A DNA stretch of 64,000 nt from contig OY752141.1 of assembly GCA_963573315.1 (NCBI GenBank), forward strand, positions 2,480,001 through 2,544,000. The letters are read 5' to 3'. Shown here one piece after another: positions 22,923-32,796 of the stretch. The notes under the pieces were generated by a model, which was not told where the DNA came from, did not search any database, and was given only the letters and a program-made list of their open reading frames with translations. A program made the position numbers and the translations under genes. How positions within the stretch are numbered: the stretch's first letter is position 1; the number at the start of each line of letters is the position of its first letter. The stretch comes from Entomortierella parvispora. Its lineage: Eukaryota > Mortierellomycota > Mortierellomycetes > Mortierellales > Mortierellaceae.

Positions 22923-25468
22923 TTACAACTTGGAAGTGCCATAGGCGTTGTGGGCGGTAAAGCCCTTGGTCTGGAGAACCTTGTGATCCATCAACTCGCC
23001 CTGGTTATCAATCTCGTTGTAGACCTCCCAACCTCCGGCACCACCAGCAATGGGGGCGAAGATCAAACGCTCGTCAATGCCCATGATGTCACTCATGGCC
23101 AAGCTGTTCTCGCCGACCAAGGCAACAACGTCGCGGACATGCTGAGGAACCTTGATGGCAGTCTGCTGAGAGACAAGGCCGCGGGTCAAGTACCAAGACA
23201 AGTAAGTATCAACCATAGTCAATCCCCAGAGGCGCAACAGGGTCTCGAGAATATCCCTAGAAGGAGTGCAAAGAATTAGAATCAACTTGCCGCGTAAGAT
23301 ATCAGCTTCACCATTCTGTGTATTTAAGGAACTTACTTTGCTCCTCCAGACACGGTTTCGAGGACCTTGAGGGTCTGTTCGAAGCAAATACGCTCACCGT
23401 AGGCCTTGGCGGCAGCCTGGATGGTGTCGGATTCCTCGCCCATCCAGACCTCAAACAGAGGCTTGCCCTTACCCATCTTGGACTGCATGGCAGTGGCGAG
23501 CTATAGACGAAAAATTAAGAAATATTGAGGGCTAAATAAGCGCAGGACTACAGCGACATCACGTTGTCATGCACGGTGCAGCTTTACAAATCAAACTCAC
23601 CTCCTTGAAAAGGCCACCCTCGCGGAGCTGGAAGAGCTTGTAGAGAGTGTCAATCGAGGTGATCTCCCAGCTGGAGGCAGACTTGGGGTTGGGCAAATGG
23701 CTCATGTCCAACTGGCCCTTCTGGATCAAAGTGACCAGCTCCTTGGCGACCTTCTGCATCAAGACACTGTTGTCACCCTCAGCGGTCATACCGGCATGAG
23801 AGAAGGCAATGAACTGACCGAAACGGTTGACAGAGAGATAGCCCTGACCACCGCAGCGCTCGCGGCAGGTGGTGGCGACGCGCTCAGCGTTCCAGGTGAC
23901 AAGAGGCTTGATGACGCAGCACAGACGGACAACCTCTTCGGCATCGGAGGGGTTCTTCTTCAATGAGGCAGTAGCCCAGCGCTCCTTGCAGTAGTTCAAC
24001 CCAATGTTCAAAATGACAGTCTGAGCAAACAAGGGCAAAAGGGCCTTCTGCTGCAACTGGTAAACCATGATGGGGGTATCACTAAAGGACAAGAGTCGTC
24101 GTGTTAGTCAATAGCTGTATAACTGCAAGTGCCCGCTTTCATGCTCTATTCTTGAAATCGTGTACCTCTTGCCGTCAGGTCCGACACAGAGACGGCTGTT
24201 GGCGTAGCGGAATGCAATGGCCAAGCAGACCTTGGTACCACCCTGGCACAAAGAGGCAATAGCAAGACGGCCCGACAAAAGCTGATCTGCAACCTTGAGG
24301 AAGCGACTAAAAGGTGATAAAAAGTTGTTGGTGAACAAAAGCACAAGCATCAACGGCAAGACGCCACTTGTAAAAAAAACCCCCTTTCTTACCCGCGGCG
24401 GTTGGCGATGGAAGAGGAGAACTTTCCATCGCGAGAGATGTCTGAGTACTTGTTCAAGATATTTTCGGCTGGGACACGGACATGATCAAAGAAGAGCTTG
24501 CCATTGTCGACACCGTTGCATCCAAACTTGACACCCATGTCCTCAATGCGGACTCCCTTGGAGGGGGTCATGTCCTCCTCACGGATGCGGACAAGAATAG
24601 CATGGATTCCCTCGTCCTTGCCTGCAACAAAGGTCTGAGCGAAGACAATGCACCACTTGGCATGGACGGCAGACTAAAAGTTGAAATGTTAGTCGGAAGA
24701 TGAGTTACACGAACCGAGACACATATCAAATATCCGTGACTCTCTGCCATGGTTTTTCCTTACGTTGGTAATCCAGTACTTCTGGGCCTTCACGGTAGGG
24801 GTGTGAATCTCCCACTCGTGAGTTTCGGGATGCTGCAAAGTCGCCGAGAAGGTTAAAATGATAAAGTCAGTTTCAAGAGTCATGCACTAGCCTCTTTTGC
24901 GTAATTGCAACCATGGGCTCAACTTACGTAGTGGGCAGTCGTCTCCATCTCGATGGCGTTGTTACCATAGCCCAACTCGGTCAATCCAAAGCATCCGATC
25001 GAGGACATGTCGTCGATCTTGGGCAACAGACCGCGGTGTCTTTCCGTGCCCAGCTTGATCACCGTGCCGCCGAACAGGTTCCATTGAACGGTCATCTACA
25101 AAGAGGAGCTCGCATTAGACTTGGATTCTCTGTCCACTGACATCAACAAACGTTTTCCCTTCACCACCGAAGAGCCCTACCTTGGTACCCATGCTTCCGT
25201 CAATCATGCCGGCAATCTCGTGAGCGGCAAAGACACGGAGGGGGTTCTTCTCAAAGTCCATGACGGAGATGAAACCTGCGTGTGCAAGGCGGCGAAGGCG
25301 CTGGAGAGCAAGCTCGCGCTTGGCCTCGAGAGAGATGTCGTAGCGGGGGATATAAATGGGATCCTTGGCAGCAAAGTCGATCATCTGGCGACGGTGCTCG
25401 TGGTTGTCGTTGGCAAGGATACGGGCGACTTTGCCGACGTCGGCGGCGGAGAACTTGATTCCGGTCAT
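22923..25468 (-). CDS. POX1: Peroxisomal acyl-CoA oxidase, 8 exons
   Basis: Minus-strand exons are 25181-25468, 24928-25095, 24764-24832, 24393-24673, 24166-24306, 23601-24081, 23337-23500 and 22923-23256. All are joined by GT...AG introns without frame loss, giving 641 residues. The enzyme performs the first, FAD-dependent and H2O2-producing step of peroxisomal beta-oxidation. Visible features are the FAD/acyl-CoA core ([42 protein letters not shown]), the oxidase-type segment [12 protein letters not shown] and the C-terminal tripeptide SKL, a textbook PTS1 peroxisomal import signal. Length is close to the usual 650-700. One upstream junction is H-Y|H-P-E-T in the substrate domain. It is one of the most intron-dense genes here. 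The gene symbol follows yeast usage. Confidence 0.94.
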
Positions 25469-26607
25469 GATGACTGAGTAAGAAAGAGGGAAGGTGGAGA
25501 TGAATGAAGGAGCGGGAATGAATGAATGAAAAGGGGGGAGTGAGAGAGGAAATGTAGGAATGTCAAGGAGAAAGAAAGGAGAAACGGAGAAGGAGGGAGG
25601 TTCACGTTGGCGTGGAAGAAGAGGCAAGGCGGGAACAGTGTGGGAAACAATAATGGTCGTCTTGCCTGCGGAAGCACATGTCATGCTTCTCCACACCCTG
25701 GCTCTTTCTTGCTCTTCTGCCTCTCCTGTTTCGCTTTGCGCTGGACTGGATCACGATCCAGTCTGCCTCCCTCAACTCTTTCTTCAGCAGCAGAGGCAAC
25801 AACTTGAACCATCCTTGCCCTCGCGCCAGTTTTGCTTCCCCACTCCCACTGGACGGTGGTACAACCCAGATGATACGGGCTCGCGATCTCTTTGTCCCAT
25901 GTGAAAATCAAAAATACCCGCCCGCCGTTTGCTCTTATTCGTCTGGCTCGATCTCGCTCGATCACCTTTTCTTCCCCTTGCTCCAGGCCGTCTCCATACT
26001 GGATCAAGCTGAACATCTGCAGACTTGAGGTCCGGGTCCCGGCCCTTCCTGGGCCGTCTTTGAAGCTGCGAGGCGTTATTGCATGCCTTCAATTGCTGCC
26101 TGCGTCCGTCGATGCCTCAAAGTGGTTGCACAGCGCACGCGAAGAAAAGAGTCCTCCGGGAGCTGGCTTTCAAACTGAGACGCCACCCAGACGGACGAGA
26201 TTTATCTTCCCAGGCTGTGCGCCTGCTTTGTTCCCTCTTTTCAAATCTTTTCAAGTATGGGCCCGCCGGCCACGTGACTGGACATCAGTGCAATGGATTG
26301 AACCCTGATCGAACGACACATCCATCCATCCATCCATCGGTGCAGAAGACTAGTTCAGTGTGGGCGCTGTGGATAATCGCCTTATTCTGGACATCCATGG
26401 TGGATCTGTTCGACGACTATTTTTTTTTTTCTTTGAAAAAAAAAGTGTAGATCATTGATCAGCCTGCATGGACATGGGTGTCTCAACGCGACGTTGGATA
26501 TTTTTTCTCTGTCAGGATATTTGGACTTTGTGGACAAGTCAAACATCAATCAGTGCTTCGATTGAAACAGCCAACTTATATATCACCTTTACCATCAACT
26601 TTACAGC
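25469..26607. other. Divergent promoter region, acyl-CoA oxidase / RPL12
   Basis: About 1.1 kb lie between two start codons facing away from each other. The oxidase side is A/G-rich on the plus strand (CT-rich on its coding strand). A short CATC repeat lies near 26320-26339. Just before RPL12 is AT-rich sequence (TTATATATCACC near 26576). No protein gene is supported. Confidence 0.55.
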
Positions 26608-27207
26608 ATGCCACCAAAGCTGGACCCCAACGAGATCAAGATCATCTACCTCCGTGCCACCGGAGGAGAGGTCGGAGCTTCCTCTGCTCTTGCCCCCAAG
26701 ATCGGTCCCCTCGGTCTCGCCCCCAAGAAGGTCGGTGAAGATATTGCCAAGGCCACCCAGGACTGGAAGGGTCTCCGTGTCACCGTTCAGTTGACCATCC
26801 AGAACCGTCAGGCCACCGTCTCCGTTGTCCCCTCGGCTTCTTCCTTGGTCATCAAGGCCTTGAAGGAGGCTCCCCGTGACCGCAAGAAGGAGAAGAACAT
26901 CAAGCACAACGGTAACATCTCTTTGGATGATGTCATCGAGATTGCCCGCATCATGCGCCCCAAGTCCCTTGCCCGTGAGCTCGCTGGTACCGTCAAGGAG
27001 ATCCTCGGAACTGCCTTCTCTGTCGGATGCACCGTCGATGGCCAGTCCCCCAAGGACCTCGGTGATGCCATTGATGCCGGTGAGGTCGAGATCCCTGTAA
27101 GTCAATGAGCTCTTAATCCCATTCCAATTGATATTATTTGATTTTTTTTTGTGGTTTTTTCTTCTTTCTGACCATATATCTTTCATTCCTGTCATTAGGA
27201 GGCTTAA
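26608..27207 (+). CDS. RPL12: 60S ribosomal protein uL11 (RPL12), 2 exons
   Basis: Exons 26608-27096 and 27199-27207 give 165 residues beginning [11 protein letters not shown], as in other eukaryotic uL11 proteins. Further family sequence is [38 protein letters not shown] and [15 protein letters not shown]. The protein forms the base of the ribosomal stalk and helps bind elongation factors. The second coding exon is only nine bases (GAG GCT TAA). It restores the family ending EIPEA; reading into the intron would give EIPVSQ instead. Codon use is strongly biased to C-ending codons, as expected for a highly expressed gene. Confidence 0.97.
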
Positions 27208-27705
27208 ATACTTGTATCATGGATGACATTATGCAAAGTAGTAATAAACCTTGCTTCAAGCTTGGATAATTCTCTTTGCTGTGCGGGATTTGTTGTGTTG
27301 TGCCTTTCAGGAACTCTGAAGGAAAATACTTGAAAAATGTTATGAATTGTTCAGGATACTGGGTGATGATTATTGCGAATGTTTTAATGGTTAGTTTAAC
27401 CGTTGAAATGTGATAAAGGTGAGTCTGGCATCAGGCATTGCATTTTGGGTACTTTCAATTTAGAGGAATAAACGCGCTTTTATTTACGCCTACGCGATGG
27501 ACAAGAATAAGTTTATCTATGGCTGTTTTGCAAAAAAAAAAAATGGAAGAGTGGAGGAGCCATTGCTGCTTTGTGAATGAAGCTATTCACTTTCGGTATT
27601 GCCGCGAGAGTTTAGGCTGGAGTTTTGCAACAAAAGATATAGACTTGATGGGTTAGCTTCGCGTTCTTGAAGAATCTGCAGGCTCGCGGTCGAAATAAGC
27701 GCAAT
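27208..27705. other. Convergent 3' region
   Basis: AT-rich sequence between the ends of RPL12 (+) and the small membrane-protein gene (-). I see nothing else in it. Confidence 0.5.
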
Positions 27706-27948
27706 TCACATACCCCTGCGGACATAGGTGAAGTAAGCGTAGGTTACATCGACTCCAGCAACAGCCGAAAGGGTCGAGGCGATGGCCAGCTTTCGAGTCG
27801 AGTGTTGGCCAGCGGCAATCTCTGTGGCAGAAGCGGCCGTAGTGTTTGAGGCTGCAGAAGAGACTGTTGACAATTGACGACGGGTGGCAGCCTGGATGGG
27901 GGCACGAATGGATCGGACGGCAAAGGTGGAGATGGTGGAGGCGGACAT
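27706..27948 (-). CDS. Small single-helix protein, probably mitochondrial (paralog A)
   Basis: The frame encodes 80 residues from ATG at 27948. The first ~35 residues are rich in Ser, Ala and Arg with no acidic residue (MSASTISTFAVRSIRAPIQA, TRRQLST), like a cleavable mitochondrial presequence. Then comes AAGQHSTRKLAIAS and a hydrophobic stretch ending VAGVDVTYAYFTYV-RRGM. The same architecture and core occur in the gene at 28829, which points away from it. The Q-H-S-T-[RQ]-[KR]-L-A-I-A-S and G-V-D-V-T-Y-A-Y-F-T-Y blocks are shared. I do not recognise a named family; a small inner-membrane subunit of a respiratory complex is a reasonable but unproven guess. The C-terminus could be altered by a weak GTATGT donor just before the stop. 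Confidence 0.72.
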   Translation of the reverse strand: MSASTISTFAVRSIRAPIQAATRRQLSTVSSAASNTTAASATEIAAGQHSTRKLAIASTLSAVAGVDVTYAYFTYVRRGM

Positions 27949-28828
27949 GATGATTGTTTCGTTTGGTTGCGAGAAGTAAAGAAGCTGTTGTTTTGTTTGG
28001 GTGTTTTGGAAGCTTCGTTGGTTGCTTGGTTGGTTGCTTGGTTGGGATCTGGAGGACTAAAAAATGTGAGGAGATCTCGACGGTTTTATGTTGATTGACG
28101 AGAACACTTTGTTCCTTTTGCGCGCTGTGCGCTTGAGAACCGACTTCATGTTTTTTCCTTTCTTGCTCGTGCGAATGAGATCGGAGGGTCGCTGTAATAA
28201 TGTCGGAGAGATGTTTTTGGTTTGACAGAGTAGAGGTAAGCTTATGTGCATCATTGCAAAGCAAAGCAAATTGACGCCTTTTCCCGAAATTGACAAATCC
28301 GACCGTGCGCACTGTTTGTGGGCACAATTTCAAAGACGGACACGCCGTGTTCTCGCAGCAATTGTTGATTTGAAATCAAAAATTTTCCTTTTGCAAGCAG
28401 CGCCTTTGTCATCGAGCCTGCGCAAGTGGATGTCAAATCGACTTTGGCTCTGTTGCTCTCTGTCAGATGAAGTTGACGGGTCAATTGGTCAACACACCTC
28501 TCGGGCAGTCCAACGAGATTTTCGATTTTTGTTGATCGGAAGCACTTGCCTCCCCTTGTTTCCGACGCTTAACAAACATCAACTCTGTTGTGGACAGCGC
28601 CGTTCAAACCAGACCAAGTTCAACTGTGCCATCCATCAAACAGGAAGCAATTGACCGAATTTGTTCCGAGAAGAGGTATAAAAAGGCAAGCTCCTTGGCC
28701 GTCATTTCATTTTTTTTCTTCATCCGATCTCCTCCAATAGCTCAAAAGCATCAATAGCATCACTTCTAAAGTCCTCTCTTCATCTCTTCCAATCCCCTCC
28801 TCTTGAACAAAGACCCGAACCAACAATC
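27949..28828. other. Shared divergent promoter of the two small paralogs
   Basis: About 880 bases separate the two head-to-head start codons. Short homopolymer-free unique sequence fills the middle. A TATA element is visible on the plus side (separate entry). No other gene is supported. Confidence 0.6.
28677..28684 (+). promoter_or_regulatory. TATA box of paralog B
   Basis: The octamer TATAAAAA stands about 150 bases before the ATG at 28829. It is followed by a CT/TC-rich leader, the normal layout of a strong fungal RNA polymerase II promoter. Confidence 0.55.
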
Positions 28829-29062
28829 ATGACTGCCTCCACAATCGCCACCGCCGCTGCCCGATCCGTCCGCGCCCCTCTCCAGGCCGCTGCCCGCCGT
28901 CAAATCTCGACTTCCACCTCCAACGCGAATGCCGGTTCCACCCAGGCTGCTGCCGGTCAACACTCCACTCAGCGATTGGCCATTGCTTCGGCTGTCTCTG
29001 CTGTCGTGGGCGTTGATGTCACCTATGCCTACTTCACCTACTTCAAGAAGGCCGACAAGTAA
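28829..29062 (+). CDS. Small single-helix protein, probably mitochondrial (paralog B)
   Basis: An uninterrupted 77-residue frame from ATG (context CAATCATGACT). It has an Arg/Ala/Ser-rich presequence-like N-terminus (IATAAARSVRAPLQAAARRQ), then AAGQHSTQRLAIAS and a hydrophobic helix ending GVDVTYAYFTYFKKADK. It is clearly the paralog of 27706-27948, with about half of the residues identical over the full length. Codon use is C-rich and resembles that of the ribosomal protein genes, so expression is probably high; paralog A shows this less. The family is unknown to me; the presequence and single helix argue for the mitochondrial inner membrane. Confidence 0.8.
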   Translation: MTASTIATAAARSVRAPLQAAARRQISTSTSNANAGSTQAAAGQHSTQRLAIASAVSAVVGVDVTYAYFTYFKKADK

Positions 29063-29258
29063 AAAAAAAAAGAAGGAAACAGATAGAGAGATCGTCGCAG
29101 CTCTTCTCTCTATAACTAGACAAGTTGTACTACATAACTTTCTAGAAAGGCCTCTGGATGAACACAGGCGCCAATCATTTTTACTCTCTACTCTTTTCAA
29201 TTAGAGAAAATACAATATAAAACTTCTTTACTCTTCAATGGCAGTACTTTTTCTCCCT

Positions 29259-30265
29259 TTAAAATAGCGTGCTGAGAATGGTGGCTGCAGTGTAGGTCAT
29301 TGGCAAAATATAAGGAAGGACGACCAACTCGAGTGCTGCTCCCATTAGGTACCAATAGTGGACATACCACAGCTTAATGGTACCATGAAACAACGCGTCC
29401 CATCCTAGTATCACGCGTAAAATAAAACGTCAGTGTGGTAAAACTCTTCAACTAAACGAAGGAGACGCCTCGCCTCGTTGGACAAGTCCTATTTTACCTT
29501 TGTATACCCAGGCCGCATTGTATCCAAGAAGGTAGATGACTGTGTACCTAAAAAAAGTGGTATCCAGGAGGGGGGATGAGTGGTGGGTCAAAAAACATGA
29601 GCGACTCGGAAAGGATCCATGTCATTCTCTCGGCTCGCTTGGATCGTCAAAAATCAGAGTGTCACCCCCTCTTTTGTCATAGTTTACCCTTCAAGGATCT
29701 CGAGTACCCAAATGTTCAGAGGAAAGAACAAGACACGAAGAGCAGTCGAGCTTATCAACGCATGATATCCATGGATGAGAATCGGGATGTAAAAGACGTT
29801 GATAATAAACTGATGAATTGTCTGTTTTTTTGATTTCAGAAAGCCTGGGTCAGATTGAGGTTCATTGCCAATGTCTTCTAGCATTTAATGCTTCTTTTAC
29901 CGTATGACCAGGGCGCCCGGCAAATGGTCGAACAGAGACAGTTCCGTCCAAGTCCTCGATCGTGTTCATATAGAAAGTGTACTCTGTTTGGAAGCAATGG
30001 CCGGTGAGAAGGTCGTAGATGATAATTGACTGTTTTCAGGGAAGAAAATCTTTTCGTTACCGATGCAGCTAAAGAGTCCGGCCCCAATCAAACACTGAAG
30101 CTTGACGGCGAGCGAAGTGTTATAATACCAAGTCAGGAAGACGACTGTGATGAACAGATAGCCTGTGGGAGTAATAGGATGGGCCTTTAGTTTGGAGGGT
30201 GCGGGGGCATGGACTACTGCCCACGGTGAGAACGACGGCTTTTTTTTCAGACGCAATGTCACCAT
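29259..30265 (-). CDS. Multi-pass membrane protein, TMEM229-like, 5 exons
   Basis: Exons 30061-30265, 29901-29983, 29688-29821, 29498-29547 and 29259-29404 join to 205 residues. The two internal introns next to exon 2 are 77 and 79 nt, and every junction keeps frame. Four hydrophobic helices are visible: GYLFITVVFLTWYY with LQCLIGAGLFSCIEY, then FIINVFYIPILIHGYHAL, RVLFFPLNIWVLEILEGY and WYLMGAALELVVLPYILP. The pattern W-x-L-E-I-x-E-G-Y followed by G-Y-N-A-A-W-x-Y and G-x-I-K-L recalls the TMEM229 / CmpB-like membrane family (known members have W-E-F and C-P-W-D-Y at these places). No enzymatic function is known for that family. The similarity is remembered, not searched, so the name is tentative while the gene structure is fairly secure. 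Confidence 0.68.
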
Positions 30266-30764
30266 GATGTCGCCAATGAGTCAAGGAAAGAAGGCAAGAG
30301 AGAGAGAGGGAGAGAGAGAGATGGAAGACTGGAAGGCGAAGGAAAGGTAACGGGAGAAGATGTTAAGCGAGAAGAGAAAGAAGAAAGTGACGGTAGCACA
30401 AGGACACCAAAATCTGTGTGGGAAACATGTGCCGAGAAAATGTTCTTCTGCAAGCCCTTGTCTGGACAATTTTAGTCGTCAACAAACAGGGCATACTATA
30501 CATGTACTTGTACTTTGACTACATCAGCGCGCGTGGATATGCAAAAGTAGACTCCTTGGATCGATTTGCTATCCCAAGAACAAAGATGAGTGAGTGTATT
30601 ATTGTGGCGGAAGACGACATGTGAATGTAGGCGTTGGTATTCTAGGGGAGAAATCCTCTTTAGTTTTCGGCAAAAGAGGCCCTTGAGGTAAGGTTTATCG
30701 ATGTCGTTGCATTCGAGTCTGAGGGGTGTCGTCTACAGGTTGACTGCTCTTGACCAGGATGCCT

Positions 30765-30890
30765 CTGCACGAAAGGCCCGAAGACCGCGTTTCAGTCGCG
30801 TGAGACGCGACAACACACACAGAGCTCGTGTAGTTCCAGAAATTCCGAGACCACAAAGAGCACCTCAGGAAGAGCAATGGCAGATGTCAT
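30765..30890 (-). pseudogene. F-box relic on the minus strand
   Basis: From ATG at 30890 the minus strand reads IALPEVLFVVSEFLELHELC and then CRVSRD, a good F-box of the same kind as in the neighbouring genes (compare IPEVLILVFERL...CLSVSRTWY). The next codon is TGA at 30794-30792, where the family has Trp (TGG). Beyond the stop the frame continues NAVFGPFV with CAG at the next conserved Trp position. No leucine-rich repeats follow on this strand. I read this as the 5' end of a dead F-box gene, now lying upstream of and antisense to the live F-box gene at 31043. Confidence 0.7.
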
Positions 30891-31042
30891 TCCTGATTGT
30901 GTTTGATCAACTTCGACAGTGCATGAAGGGATGGGCAGATGTAAAGATTTACGCCCCTCAGCCCAGTGCACAGCCCAGCGGGGCTTTGCCAAACGATCGG
31001 ATCGTGCAAGTTCCCTTCTTTCTTGATTTCGCATCATCTTCC

Positions 31043-32542
31043 CACATGACCCTCACCGAACCCCAAGTTGGTGTGCCATCTTGCCCCCCAGAAGATCAGG
31101 AGAGAACGATGCGCGCAACAACACGTCAGAGATGCAACCCACTGGAACTCGCCGAAATACTCTTCAAGCTTGGAGAGTACTTGCCACGGAAGGTAGTTGC
31201 GGACTGCCTCCGCGTTTGTCAGAAGTGGCACCGGGAACTTCTCCCCTGGGTTTGGTCTTCTATTGAAATCAAAGAAACCCGATGCCTCCCTAGTCTCAGC
31301 GCCCTTGAGACTCATGCTTCTCTCGTCCGCAAATTGTACCTCAGCAACAATGATTGTGTCGCCCTTTGGAACTCGATTCACTTTCCAGGTCTTACCGCCC
31401 TCGTCGTTACTATCCCAGGAAGCAAGGAGGAGATATCCGAATTGATACGGCGACACCAATCAACGCTGCTCGTCCTTCATGTCCACTACTCTCTCACTCC
31501 CGAGCTACTGGATGCTGTCCTTGGCTGCCAACGACTAGAAGATCTTCGGATTTTCGAAGTTGCCATCGATGTCTCCCAGTGGATTATAATCTATCAGAGG
31601 TTGCTACATCGACTTAAAGTCCTCACGCTCATTACGCCTGAGTCGATGACCGAAAAAGCTGGAGATGGAGTTGATGTAGTGCATGGATTCAATGGAATGG
31701 ACCCAGCCTTGGTTTGCGAGTCGGCCTCTGTGGGCACTCTACAAAATCTCACTCTGGGAGGTGAAGACCTTTGGACTCATTTCAAGATCCTCAAAAAGTG
31801 CCCCGATCTGATACAGCTGGACTGGCTCTCTCCGACGGCTTCACTCGACCACACACCAATGCGTTTGTTGGCGCAAGAGCTCCAAGACGGCACCGCATGG
31901 GATCGACTCGAGTCCCTAACCCTCCAGCAGCCGTTTTCGAATACAAACTTTATTACCTTAATCGACCGTCTGCCAGGACTTATGGAGTTGGATTTGAGCA
32001 GAAGCAATTTTGATCGTCAATCATGGCATCTGCTCAAAGGGTCTGCACTTGCGAACAGGCTGAGATCGTTGACTTTGATAAAATGTCGCTCCTTACATGG
32101 CACAGTCTTGCAAGATATTTTGTGCACATTGACGGCCCTGAGCATCCTCAGAGCAGACGTTATCAGCGATACGCATCTAGAGAAGGACAGTCGACCTTGG
32201 GTTTGTCTTGGGTTGAAGGAGATGAGATTATGTTTTTCGCCAGTGTCGAGGTCGTACGAGGACGTCATCGCTTTGCGACTCTCACAGCTGACGGAACTCA
32301 AAGTGCTGGACCTGGACTATTCTGGGCTGTCGCTCTACCTCTCGATTGATGGTAGCGAGGATGACTATGGCATTCTAGATCGACTACGGACTCTTAGGAA
32401 CATGACGAGCTTCAGTATGCTCCTCTTGGGTGGCGTCACCTGGGACAATACCGAGCTTGAATGGGTGCAGGAACATTGGCCAAAGTTACGCTGGCTCGAG
32501 GTACAGTGTGTGGGCCGACCGGGTCGAAATTTACTAGAATAA
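31043..32542 (+). CDS. F-box/leucine-rich-repeat protein (family member 2)
   Basis: 499 residues from ATG at 31043. The frame is open for another 114 codons upstream to an ATG at 30701, but that part overlaps the antisense F-box relic and looks non-coding, so I prefer the later start. The F-box is at about residues 31-70 (NPLELAEILFKLGEY...ADCLRVCQKWHRELLPWVW). Irregular leucine-rich repeats follow. Family marks are LIRRHQSTLLVLHV, LQDILCTLTALSILRAD, DSRPWVCLGLKEMRL and the end LEWVQEHWPKLRWLEV. Its likely role is substrate recognition in an SCF ubiquitin ligase through Skp1 and Cul1; the target is unknown. Member 3 lies 254 bases downstream on the same strand. Confidence 0.85.
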   Translation, partial: HMTLTEPQVGVPSCPPEDQERTMRATTRQRCNPLELAEILFKLGEYLPRKVVADCLRVCQKWHRELLPWVWSSIEIKETRCLPSLSALETHASLVRKLYLSNNDCVALWNSIHFPGLTALVVTIPGSKEEISELIRRHQSTLLVLHVHYSLTPELLDAVLGCQRLEDLRIFEVAIDVSQWIIIYQRLLHRLKVLTLITPESMTEKAGDGVDVVHGFNGMDPALVCESASVGTLQNLTLGGEDLWTHFKILKKCPDLIQLDWLSPTASLDHTPMRLLAQELQDGTAWDRLESLTLQQPFSNTNFITLIDRLPGLMELDLSRSNFDRQSWHLLKGSALANRLRSLTLIKCRSLHGTVLQDILCTLTALSILRADVISDTHLEKDSRPWVCLGLKEMRLCFSPVSRSYEDVIALRLSQLTELKVLDLDYSGLSLYLSIDGSEDDYGILDRLRTLRNMTSFSMLLLGGVTWDNTELEWVQEHWPKLRWLEVQCVGRPGRNLLE

Positions 32543-32796
32543 AGCGAGGGTGCAAAGACAAAGCTGGTGGGATGTTATTTCTCCGGGTCGATACGCAACA
32601 CTCAAGACGTCCGGAGAGTGAGTGCATACAAAAGAATTGGCCACAATTGCAGACCCTGCACTCTGTTGGAGCATCAGATATCGTTGGGCACATTGCATTG
32701 CGAATAATCAATAACAAGAGGGCGGCCACGGACTGTCGAGGGGCTCTCAGAGCCAGGGAGTCTTTTGATATCTTCTCTCCATTTCCACCCAATCTC

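Noticed and set aside
29878-30087. Minus-strand frame encoding LYEHDRGLGRNCLC
   Set aside because: Out-of-frame reading of exon 2 of the TMEM229-like gene; the spliced frame gives EYTFYMNTIEDLDG instead.
30701-31042. N-terminal extension of F-box member 2 by 114 codons
   Set aside because: It is antisense to the F-box relic, has unrelated composition, and the family starts shortly before the F-box; chance open frame.
32461-32796. N-terminal extension of F-box member 3
   Set aside because: It begins inside the preceding gene, and ATG 32797 gives the family-typical short leader.
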